DNA of 16,315 nucleotides from Chitinophagaceae bacterium. Lineage in GTDB: Bacteria > Bacteroidota > Bacteroidia > Chitinophagales > Chitinophagaceae. The position numbers were made by a program, and so were the translations under genes. The stretch lies in assembly GCA_947461495.1 (NCBI GenBank), contig CANHLV010000011.1, forward strand, positions 1 to 16,315, in the 5' to 3' direction. This document shows, piece by piece, positions 7,309-15,200 of this stretch; within the stretch, counting starts at the first letter, position 1, and the number at the start of each line of letters is the position of its first letter. The notes below the pieces were generated by a model. That model saw nothing but the letters and a program-made list of their open reading frames with translations. It searched no databases and was not told where the DNA came from.

Positions 7309-7348
7309 AAAGCAAATGCCCCATTCTTTCGAACAGGGCATTTGCTTT
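7309..7348. terminator. Strong, possibly bidirectional terminator downstream of fusA
   Basis: A 13-bp perfect stem pairs 7309-7321 (AAAGCAAATGCCC) with 7336-7348 (GGGCATTTGCTTT) around a 14-nt loop containing TTCGAA. On the plus strand the stem is followed by TTTATTTATTTTTTT, a classic T-tract. On the minus strand the tail is only moderately T-rich. It therefore serves fusA and can also stop antisense transcription coming from the repeat region into fusA. Confidence 0.7.
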
Positions 7349-7354
7349 ATTTAT

Positions 7355-7378
7355 TTTTTTGGTCATAAGACCAAAAAA
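7355..7378 (-). terminator. First hairpin after the fusA stop
   Basis: A 10-bp stem pairs 7355-7364 (TTTTTTGGTC) with 7369-7378 (GACCAAAAAA) around ATAA, starting 6 bp after the fusA stop codon. With no T-tail on the minus strand it may stabilise the mRNA 3' end or work together with the hairpin at 7309-7348. Confidence 0.5.
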
Positions 7379-7384
7379 GGAATT

Positions 7385-9535
7385 TTAATCTTCTACTTTC
7401 AATTTACCTTTTGATTTAGCAATTACTTCTTCAGCAACGTTAGTTGGTGCAGGAGCATAATGACTAAATTCCATTGTTGAAGTAGCACGGCCACTAGACA
7501 ATGAACGCAATTGAGTTACATATCCAAACATTTCACTCAAAGGCACTTTTGCTTTGATAACCTGAACACCATGTCTGCTGTCCATTCCTTCCAACATACC
7601 GCGACGACGGTTAAGATCACCCGTAACATCACCCATGTATTGATCAGGAGTTAATACTTCTACTTTCATAATTGGTTCTAACAAAACTGGTTTTGCTTTT
7701 CTACCAGCTTCACGGAAACCTTGTTTAGCACACAATTCAAAAGAAATCGCATCAGAATCCACATCATGATAACTACCATCAAACACTCTTACTTTCATGT
7801 CAACGATTGGATATGCAGCCAATACACCAGTAGTCATACTAGTAGTAAAACCTTTGATGATTGGAGCGATAAATTCTTTTGGAATTGAACCTCCGAAGAT
7901 ATCGTTTACGAACTGTAAACCACCTAACGGATTTTCTTTCATCCATTCTTCATCAGCAGGTCCGATTTCAAATACGATATCACCGAATTTACCTCTACCA
8001 CCCGTTTGTTTCTTATATGTTTCACGATGTTGAACCATAGTTCTGAAGGCTTCTTTATAAGCCACCTGAGGAGCACCTTGGTTAATTTCAACTTTAAATT
8101 CACGCTTCATTCTGTCGATGATGATCTCAAGATGCAGTTCACCCATACCGCTCAAAATAGTTTGTCCGGTTTCTTCGTCTGTGCGTACACGCAAGGTAGG
8201 ATCTTCCTCTACCAATTTAGCAATCGCCATACCCATTTTATCAACGTCGGCCTGTGTTTTAGGCTCGATAGCGATAGAAATTACTGGTTCAGGGAAAGTC
8301 ATTGCTTCCAATACAATTGGATGGTTTTCATCACACAAAGTATCTCCAGTTTTGATATCCTTGAAACCTACACCTGCACCGATATCACCTGCTTCGATGA
8401 AATCAATTGGGTTTTGTTTGTTGGCATGCATCTGCATGATACGACTGATCCGCTCTTTCTTACCCGTTCTGGTATTCAATACATAAGAACCTGCATCTAA
8501 GCGACCGCTATAAGCTCTGAAGAAAGCCAAACGACCCACGAAAGGATCTGTCATGATTTTGAAAGCCAAAGCAGAGAATGGTTCTTTTGCGTCAGCTGAT
8601 CTTTTGATTTCTTCACCATTATCAGGATTAGTTCCAGAAACAGCTTCGATATCCAAAGGACCAGGTAAGTAACGACAAATCGCATCCAATGCAGTTTGAA
8701 CTCCTTTGTTTTTGAAAGAAGAACCACACATCATCGGAATGATTGAGATATCAATTACCGCTTTACGGATAGCTTCATGCATTTCAGCTTCTGTAATGGA
8801 AGCAGGATCATCAAAGAATTTCTCCAATAATTTCTCATCATATTCAGCAACAGCTTCAACAAGGTGTTGTCTCCATTCGTTAACTTCATCAATCATATCG
8901 TCAGGAATAGGAACTACTTTGTAAGTCATACCTTGAGTAGCATCATCCCAAACCATTCCTTGCATGGTGATTAAATCTACCACACCTTTGAAATTATCTT
9001 CAGCACCGATTGGCAATTGCAGTGGAACTGCTTTTGCACCGAGCATTTCTTTTACTTGTTTAACAACATTTAAAAAGTCTGCACCACTACGATCCATTTT
9101 GTTTACGAATCCGATACGTGGTACTCTGTAACGGTTAGCTTGACGCCATACAGTTTCAGATTGTGGTTCAACGCCAGATACAGCACAGAACAAAGCCAAT
9201 AAACCATCCAATACACGAAGTGAACGTTCTACCTCAACAGTAAAATCCACGTGACCTGGAGTATCGATGATGTTGAATTTGAATTGTTTTGTATCAGCAT
9301 TTTTAACGCCTTGTACAGTTGGGAAGTTCCAAAAACAAGTGGTAGCAGCTGAAGTGATAGTGATACCTCTTTCTTGTTCTTGAGCCATCCAGTCCATCGT
9401 AGCAGCACCTTCGTGCACCTCTCCGATTTTATGATTCACACCCGTATAATAAAGAATACGTTCGGTGGTAGTGGTTTTACCGGCATCAATGTGAGCGGCA
9501 ATACCAAAGTTTCGTTGATAACGTAAATCTGCCAT
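7385..9535 (-). CDS. fusA: Translation elongation factor G (EF-G)
   Basis: A 716-residue protein starting at ATG 9535. EF-G catalyses GTP-driven translocation of tRNA and mRNA on the ribosome in the cytoplasm. All G-motifs are visible: P-loop AHIDAGKTT (residues 14-22), switch I RGITIT (56-61), DTPGH (91-95), NKMD (145-148) and CGSSFKNKG for G5. Domains II-V follow with highly conserved stretches such as GMGELHLEIIIDRMKREF, QTGGRGKFGDIVFEIGP and the C-terminal LRSLSSGRATSTMEFSHY. Length and conservation are those of a primary, functional EF-G rather than a drifting paralogue. Unusually, no rpsL, rpsG, tuf or other ribosomal gene adjoins it: the next genes are an exonuclease and a secreted protein of unknown function. 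It has its own promoter and leader upstream and two hairpins downstream, so it appears monocistronic. Whether the genome has a second fusA cannot be seen here. Confidence 0.98.
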   Translation of the reverse strand: MADLRYQRNFGIAAHIDAGKTTTTERILYYTGVNHKIGEVHEGAATMDWMAQEQERGITITSAATTCFWNFPTVQGVKNADTKQFKFNIIDTPGHVDFTVEVERSLRVLDGLLALFCAVSGVEPQSETVWRQANRYRVPRIGFVNKMDRSGADFLNVVKQVKEMLGAKAVPLQLPIGAEDNFKGVVDLITMQGMVWDDATQGMTYKVVPIPDDMIDEVNEWRQHLVEAVAEYDEKLLEKFFDDPASITEAEMHEAIRKAVIDISIIPMMCGSSFKNKGVQTALDAICRYLPGPLDIEAVSGTNPDNGEEIKRSADAKEPFSALAFKIMTDPFVGRLAFFRAYSGRLDAGSYVLNTRTGKKERISRIMQMHANKQNPIDFIEAGDIGAGVGFKDIKTGDTLCDENHPIVLEAMTFPEPVISIAIEPKTQADVDKMGMAIAKLVEEDPTLRVRTDEETGQTILSGMGELHLEIIIDRMKREFKVEINQGAPQVAYKEAFRTMVQHRETYKKQTGGRGKFGDIVFEIGPADEEWMKENPLGGLQFVNDIFGGSIPKEFIAPIIKGFTTSMTTGVLAAYPIVDMKVRVFDGSYHDVDSDAISFELCAKQGFREAGRKAKPVLLEPIMKVEVLTPDQYMGDVTGDLNRRRGMLEGMDSRHGVQVIKAKVPLSEMFGYVTQLRSLSSGRATSTMEFSHYAPAPTNVAEEVIAKSKGKLKVED

Positions 9536-9696
9536 TTTTTGTATTTAATTTTTATTGATTGAAAATTTTTGAATGCTGTTGCAGTGCTCTGCGAACGGTA
9601 TGCTTTTTAACAAGCACACTAAAATTAATATGGTGTGTTATGCTCTCATTTGATGCTAAATAGTTCCGACGCAACCTGCTTTTCTGAATCTTTTAG
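9536..9696 (-). promoter_or_regulatory. fusA 5' leader with alternative hairpins
   Basis: The predicted transcript starts near 9696, giving an untranslated leader of about 160 nt. The segment at 9612-9619 (AAGCACAC on plus) can pair in three mutually exclusive ways: with GTGTG at 9633-9637, with TGCTT at 9601-9605 (5-bp stem, 6-nt loop), or with GTGCT at 9584-9588. The last about 40 nt before the ATG are A/T-rich and open, as is common for strongly translated Bacteroidota genes. A regulatory switch is possible, but the stems are short. Confidence 0.35.
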
Positions 9697-9701
9697 CGGC
9701 G

Positions 9702-9732
9702 CAAATGTAAACATTTAATGTAAGCTGACAAA
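9702..9732 (-). promoter_or_regulatory. fusA promoter (full consensus match)
   Basis: On the minus strand TTTG (9732-9729) is followed by exactly 19 bp and then TACATTTG (9709-9702), a perfect match to the Bacteroidota primary sigma consensus TTTG-N19-TAnnTTTG. It is the best promoter in the window, as expected for a highly expressed translation factor. Confidence 0.85.
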
Positions 9733-9784
9733 GGGAATGATATTTTTTTATTGACATTTCTTACTAAAAATGAGCCTGTTTGTT

Positions 9785-9792
9785 TAACTTTC
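9785..9792 (+). promoter_or_regulatory. Possible -7 element of the DUF4919-like gene
   Basis: TAACTTTC is one base off TAnnTTTG and lies 21 bp before the preferred ATG at 9814. No TTG occurs at the right distance upstream, so support is weak. Confidence 0.3.
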
Positions 9793-9813
9793 GCCTCCGA
9801 AAACCCATTTCCA

Positions 9814-10800
9814 ATGACTGCAAGAATATTTTTTTTGATAACAGCCTTGTTAATCAGCAAATTGGCTTATGAACAAACCGAAGTGCCCCCTACACCACCA
9901 TTTATTTACAAAAGAGATTTTAAGGCCATACTCGATAGCAGCCAGGACCGAACTAGCAGCTTGTATTACCAAAAACTAATCATTCGATTCTTGAATAATG
10001 ATTCATCGCTCACCAATTCAGAAGTATTGGCATTGATGATTGGCTATACCGGAAACCCTCATTACAAACCTCTGGAAGACATGGAGAAAGAACAAGAAAT
10101 TTTTGATTTAAACATGAATGGGGAATGTAGAGAAGTTATTAAGAGATCCAGACCTTATTTACAAACACATCCCTTGAGTCTATTAATTCTCAGGGAAATA
10201 TCTTACGCCTATCAACAAGTTAGTAAAAGAGAATACCAAGCAAACTTGATTATGGATTCTGCAGTTTTGTATCAAGACAGTGGCACCTATTTCATGAACT
10301 TGAATGACAAAATCATGGAAGCCATGATATACAGCGGAAAAGGCCGAACTCCTGAAACGCCCATTTTTTCATTGGGTATAGCAGATGGTGAATACTTTAT
10401 TCCTAATGTTGGATTCAGAATTGAAACAGATGGGCAAAAAGAAAAAAAAGACACAGAATGGAACAAAGATGGAAATTTCGTAGAGGTGATTACTGTTCTA
10501 GTTGACAATGTGAATGTGAGAAAATATTACTTCATTATACAACATGCTAAACAAAAAATAGATGATGATGCTGCAAATGAATTAGCTGCTAAAAAAGCGG
10601 AAAAAGAAAAAAAAGCGGAAAAGAATAAGAAAAAAGCTAAAGACAAAAAAACAGCTGAACTTCAACAGAATAAAATCAACACACAAACTGATTCAATTCC
10701 TTCTGAAATCAAACCATTATTGCCTATTGCAGATTCAACACCGGTAATTGTACCCAATCAAAAAATAATAGACACAATTCCAGCAAAATCTGTGAACTAA
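9814..10800 (+). CDS. Secreted protein, DUF4919-like, with Lys/Ala/Glu-rich tail
   Basis: The open frame reaches back to a TTG at 9751, but the ATG at 9814 starts directly with a signal peptide (MTARIFFLITALLISKLAYE), so a 328-residue product is preferred. The central part, with YYQKLIIRFLNNDSSLTNSE, LMIGYTGNPHYKPL, then a helical repeat-like region with LQTHPLSLLILREISYAYQQ and finally IADGEYF, recalls the DUF4919 family of Bacteroidota, whose function is unknown. This is recognition by pattern only. After about residue 250 comes a highly charged stretch (KKAEKEKKAEKNKKKAKDKK), then a Pro/Ile/Thr-rich end with TDSIP and DSTPVIVP motifs, probably disordered or wall-associated. The stop lies one base from the stop of the convergent gene. 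Location is likely periplasmic or surface; no catalytic motif is seen. Confidence 0.7.
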   Translation: MTARIFFLITALLISKLAYEQTEVPPTPPFIYKRDFKAILDSSQDRTSSLYYQKLIIRFLNNDSSLTNSEVLALMIGYTGNPHYKPLEDMEKEQEIFDLNMNGECREVIKRSRPYLQTHPLSLLILREISYAYQQVSKREYQANLIMDSAVLYQDSGTYFMNLNDKIMEAMIYSGKGRTPETPIFSLGIADGEYFIPNVGFRIETDGQKEKKDTEWNKDGNFVEVITVLVDNVNVRKYYFIIQHAKQKIDDDAANELAAKKAEKEKKAEKNKKKAKDKKTAELQQNKINTQTDSIPSEIKPLLPIADSTPVIVPNQKIIDTIPAKSVN

Positions 10801-10801
10801 T

Positions 10802-11641
10802 CTACCATTCTATGTAATAAATGATTTTCCATGGCCCTTTTATGCCATATGTTTGATTGAGATTTGTAATTTTCTCCGGTTGGGTTAAAAGCAAATCAAT
10901 TGAACTGCCTAAGCTTTTTATCAATAGCTCTTGAAAGGGTTTTGCATATAATTTCACCTCGCCAAATTTGTTCACATTCTCAAAAAATTCGTGTTTGGTT
11001 TTTTCACTGAAAGTGAGCATTAAGCTATTCCCCAAACCATTTCCATCTAAATCATACCATTCATAATGTCTGTATATAGGATATGTGTCGGATGGATATG
11101 CTACATTCACATATTGTGTACTTAAATCAACAGTGATTTTTTTTGGAGGTTTCCTTTTAGGATTTGGTATACTAATATTACCCCAGCCTTTTCGTTCTTC
11201 ATCATTTACCATACCTTCAAGATTATCTTGATCTAATACAGTAGGAATTCTTAAAACAGTTACATAATTAAAAAAAGTTTGTTTTTTCTTAAATGTATCT
11301 GATTCAATAACTAGTGTGAAACTTCCATCTGACCAATTCACTGCATCTATGTTTCCAATAATATTTTTTCCCCCGCCAATATTCAGCATGAAGTCAGAAA
11401 AGTTATTAGTCTTAATTGTGTTGAATTCAGAAAAAATCGGATTATTGAACTCTTCATTTTGACAAATAGAAATTTTTACATCAAAAAGCTGGTTTGATAA
11501 GCTATCCGTCTGTTTTTGAACTATTTTTTCAATATTTGAACTAAAGGAAATTTGCTGAGCAATTGAATATTGAGACAAATTCATTATCATCAAAACAATA
11601 AAATTCCTGATAAAAAAGTTTATTTTTGAATAATTAACCAT
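10802..11641 (-). CDS. Secreted protein of unknown function with degenerate surface-protein N-terminal module
   Basis: The frame extends up to a TTG at 11701, but the first ATG is at 11641 and gives a proper signal peptide (MVNYSKINFFIRNFIVLMI... ending SIAQ), hence 279 residues. After it, FDVKISICQ, FSEFNTIKTNNFSDFMLNIG, GNIDAVNWSDGSFTLVIESD line up by eye with the N-terminal module found before collar or repeat regions in many Bacteroidota surface proteins (pattern: SVRFSI..., FSLNIG.G, INW..G..FLKVE.D). Here it is diverged, and the usual downstream domain is missing. The C-terminal half (RHYEWYDLDGNGLGNSLMLTF, KLYAKPFQELLIKSLGSS) is not recognised. It has one Cys after the signal peptide and no transmembrane segment. 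It converges on the DUF4919-like gene with one base between the stops, leaving no space for a separate terminator. Confidence 0.65.
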   Translation of the reverse strand: MVNYSKINFFIRNFIVLMIMNLSQYSIAQQISFSSNIEKIVQKQTDSLSNQLFDVKISICQNEEFNNPIFSEFNTIKTNNFSDFMLNIGGGKNIIGNIDAVNWSDGSFTLVIESDTFKKKQTFFNYVTVLRIPTVLDQDNLEGMVNDEERKGWGNISIPNPKRKPPKKITVDLSTQYVNVAYPSDTYPIYRHYEWYDLDGNGLGNSLMLTFSEKTKHEFFENVNKFGEVKLYAKPFQELLIKSLGSSIDLLLTQPEKITNLNQTYGIKGPWKIIYYIEW

Positions 11642-11717
11642 AGGGCTTGATTTTTTTGGTTTATTTGCAGAATACACGATAAAATTCAGTAACTTTTTCA
11701 AAATGAATTTAATGAGA

Positions 11718-11725
11718 CAAATTTA
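11718..11725 (-). promoter_or_regulatory. Possible -7 element for the gene at 11641-10802
   Basis: The minus strand reads TAAATTTG, an exact TAnnTTTG match, without a TTG 19 bp upstream. It predicts a leader of about 70 nt to the ATG at 11641, or about 11 nt to the TTG at 11701, so it does not settle the start. Confidence 0.35.
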
Positions 11726-11825
11726 GCAAAACGGAAGATTTTGTTTTATTCAGTTTGTTTATTTTTTTTACCTTTAGTTTCAAACATTACAACAGATTTT
11801 TTGAATTATAAACTAACAGCTTATT

Positions 11826-12203
11826 ATGAGAACATTTTTATTCTTATTATTTTTTTCACTTTTGACATTTTCATCTTTTTCATTAAAATATTCAGCACCT
11901 TATTTTACAAACGCTTCGTTAGAATTTGTATATTATATCTACATTTCGGGAGTGTCCCAAAGAGAAGATGTTATTAGCATTCAGGAATTGATTCAAAAAA
12001 AAGAGGGTGTAAATTATTTCATGGCAGAAAGATTTCCAGTACGTTGTTTTGTATTAAAATCAAATAAATCAATCAGCGAATCTGAGTTTAAAAATTGGAT
12101 TCCCAAAAAATACGAAGTTATTGTTTTCGGCGAAGGAAATCAGGCGAAAGAAGCCTCTTACCGTATTTATAATAAAAATAAAAAAACAAAACAAAATAGA
12201 TGA
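11826..12203 (+). CDS. Small secreted protein, ferredoxin-like (HMA-like) fold predicted
   Basis: A 125-residue protein starting at ATG 11826, with a hydrophobic signal peptide (FLFLLFFSLLTFSSFS). The mature part suggests beta-alpha-beta-beta-alpha-beta: strand EFVYYIYISGV (33-43), helix around DVISIQELIQKK (48-59), strands with VNYFMAERFP and VRCFVLKSN (62-80), helix SESEFKNW (84-91), strand YEVIVFGE (96-103), then a Lys/Asn-rich tail. That order resembles heavy-metal-associated domains, but the metal-binding CxxC is absent (single C74), so metal transport is unlikely. The stop codon overlaps the start of the next gene in ATGA (12200-12203), which implies translational coupling with the large secreted protein. 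TACCTTTA at 11769-11776, one base off consensus, may be the -7 element of the pair. A chaperone or accessory role for its neighbour is inferred only. Confidence 0.75.
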   Translation: MRTFLFLLFFSLLTFSSFSLKYSAPYFTNASLEFVYYIYISGVSQREDVISIQELIQKKEGVNYFMAERFPVRCFVLKSNKSISESEFKNWIPKKYEVIVFGEGNQAKEASYRIYNKNKKTKQNR

Positions 12204-15200
12204 GATTAAGCATTTTATTGTTTTTTTCAGTTTTAACACTAAGCAATCTTTCTGTTTTTTCCCAAACCTTTAGTGGTACGGGAGGAGATATACCAGATAA
12301 TGGTACTGCACCGACTTGTTTTCCTGTAAATGTTTCAGGAATTGGGACTATTAATACAAGCTTTGGTATCGCTAGTGTTTGCTTAGACATTACCCATACT
12401 TGGGATTCTGATCTTGAAATTGCATTGCATGCACCGGATGGCACAATTGTTTTTCTATCGATTCAAAATGGAGGCTCCGGAAATGACTTTACAGGCACTT
12501 GCTTTACCGGTACAGCAACAACATCAATTTCTACAGGTATAGCTCCATTTACAGGCAACTATCTTCCTGATGAGCCTTTAGGTTCGTTCAACAATGGCCA
12601 AAATGCAAATGGAACTTGGACATTATGTATTCAAGATATTTTAGGAGGATTTACAGGGACATTAAATAGCTGGAGTATTTCTTTCAGCAATAGCCCGGCA
12701 CCCCCACCTCCTGTTCAACCTCCATGTTCGGGAAACCCTCCCGCAGGCGATGATTGTGTAGCTGCAACTGCTGTATGTAATTTCAGTGGTTATTGTGGGA
12801 ATACTTCAAGTTCTTATAATGCAGACGAGTGGCCTGAACTTACAGCTGAGTTTTGCGGAACATTAGAAAACAACTCATTCATTACATTTGTTGCCTCTGC
12901 AACTTCTGCCACCTTCAATGTATGGGTAAGCAATAGTGCCAATGGCGATGGCATACAAATGATGTTTTATGATGGTGGATGTGGGTCTGGCGCGGTTACT
13001 TCTTACGGATGTTATGGCCAGATACAACCAAGCCCCTATCCCTCGTTAATAACAGCAACAGGACTTACAATTGGTAATACTTATTTCCTCATGTTCGACG
13101 GTTATGCAGGTGATGTATGTGATTACAGCATTTCTCCTTTATCAGGTGTAAATATTCTTGATGTGGCTACAAGTGTAGGTGGCGGAACTGGGAACTCATC
13201 ATCAGCGACAATTTGCATTGGTGAAAGCATTGACCTGACTGCATCAGGTGGTAGTGGTACTTATAACTGGACTGGCATAGGCCTTAATTCAACAACAGGA
13301 TCAACAGTCACAGCAACACCTTTAGTAACCACTGTGTATTCAGTAACTTCATCAGACCCCAGCGGAAATTGTCCTATCACAAAAGATTTTACTGTTAATG
13401 TAACACTAACACCTAATCCACCTATTGTTGCAACTCCTGTAACACTTTGCCAAAATGCTATTGCACCACCCTTAACAGCAACGGGTACTGATTTATTATG
13501 GTATAATGTACTAACCGGAGGACCCGCAGGATCTTCAATTGCACCTACTCCCTCTACAATTATTGTTGGAACGACTACCTATTTTGTAAGTCAGACGCTA
13601 TCTTGTGGAGAAAGTATCAGAGTGCCTATTGTAGTCAATGTGTTATCAGGAACACCAGCACCTTTGGCAAATTCACCAGTTACTTTTTGCCAGAATAGTA
13701 CGGCTACTGCATTAACAGCGACTGGTACTGGATTGCTTTGGTATACAACTGCAACTGGAGGAACCGGCAGTGCTTCGGCTCCAGTTCCATCTACAGCAAC
13801 AGCCGGCAGCACCACTTATTATGTAACTCAAAATGACAATTGTGGCGAGAGTCCAAGAACACCGATTACTGTAAATATAACACCATTACCTGCTCCTCCA
13901 ACTGTAACAACACCAATCACATATTGCCTGGGTTCAACAACGTTGCCATTAACAGCTACTGGAAGTAATTTACTATGGTATAATTTTGGAACTGGTGGCA
14001 CATCAAGTACTACAGCTCCAACACCATCATCTTCAACCATAGGAAACTACGCTTATTATGTTAGCCAAACTATAAACGGCTGCCAAGGACCTCGTGCACC
14101 CATTGTCGTTACCATTGTATCAGCCACTGCTGCACCTGCTGTTTCAGGTCCGGTATCTTACTGTGAAAATGCAACTGCAGTAGCGCTGAGTGCTACCGGT
14201 AATAGTTTATTGTGGTACGATGTTGCAACAGGTGGTATTGGAAGCTCAACACCTCCAATACCATCTACCGCCACACCAGGTACGATTATTTATTACGTTA
14301 GTCAAACGACAAATTGCGGAGAAAGTCCAAGATCATCAATATCTGTTACTATTAACCCAATACCCGCAGCCCCAACAGTTGGTCCTACGTTGAATTATTG
14401 TATAGGTAGCACGGCCATTCCATTAACTGCTACCGGATTAAATCTTTATTGGTACACAACTCCCTCATCTTCAAATGGAGTAAGCAGCTTAATACCTTCA
14501 ACAGCAACTGTAGGAACTAGTACATATTATGTCAACCAAACCGTTTTGGGCTGTGTCAGTCCAATGGCATCAATTGATGTATCAATAACAGGACTTCCGC
14601 CTGCACCAATTGCCAATCCTTCAAGCTTCACCTATTGTCAAATGGAGTCATCTCAATCGCTTTCAGCAACAGGAGATAATTTATTATGGTATACTTCGCT
14701 TACAGGAGGTACCGGAAGCAATGCCAACCCTATTCCATCTACCCTAAATACCGGCACAACTTCTTATTATGTTTCACAAACGCTTAGTTGTGGAGAAAGC
14801 CCAAGAACAGAAATTATTGTGACCGTTAATCCAACTCCATTGGCGCCAGTGGTTGTTTCTCCTATGGTTTATTGTCAAGGAGCTATACCCAACACCCTAA
14901 CAGCTAATGGAAATAATCTTCTATGGTATGATGTTAGTACCGGCGGAATCGGAGTAGTAGCCGCACCTGTTCCAACAACAAACTTAGTTGGCAACACTAG
15001 TTATTTTGTAAGTGCTACAACTGGTTCTTGTGAAGGTCCAAGAGCTGAAATAATTGTTACAGTGAATGTTACCCCTGGAGCACCTAATGTTAATTCTCCA
15101 ATAACTTACTGCAAAAACAGCAGCAGTGCCCCTTTAACTGCCAATGGCACCAATCTGCTTTGGTACACAAGTGGAACCGGAGGAACAGGTAACACCATTT

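Noticed and set aside
8006..8500. Long plus-strand open frames opposite fusA (also 7797-8033, 8118-8486 and 8706-8924)
   Set aside because: They lie wholly antisense to a strongly conserved EF-G gene, have no promoter or signal peptide and their composition is that of a reverse-complemented coding region.
9751..9813. N-terminal extension of the DUF4919-like protein from a TTG start
   Set aside because: The extension overlaps the likely -7 element at 9785-9792 and would bury the signal peptide. The ATG at 9814 gives a normal one.
11642..11701. N-terminal extension of the minus-strand gene from a TTG start at 11701
   Set aside because: It adds 20 residues before the signal peptide, giving an unusually long n-region. 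The ATG at 11641 is the first ATG and gives a standard signal peptide.
11741..11977. Plus-strand frame rich in Phe and Ile, resembling a membrane peptide
   Set aside because: The hydrophobicity comes from T-rich DNA read in another frame of the signal-peptide region of the gene at 11826. It begins within the likely promoter region.
12118..12444. Minus-strand frame of 108 residues across the junction of the small gene and the giant gene
   Set aside because: It is antisense to two well-supported coding regions and has no recognisable protein features.
13591..14040. Minus-strand frames with repeated PPVPKLYHSKLLPVAVNG-like segments
   Set aside because: The apparent protein repeats are only the reverse reading of the Ig-repeat DNA on the plus strand.
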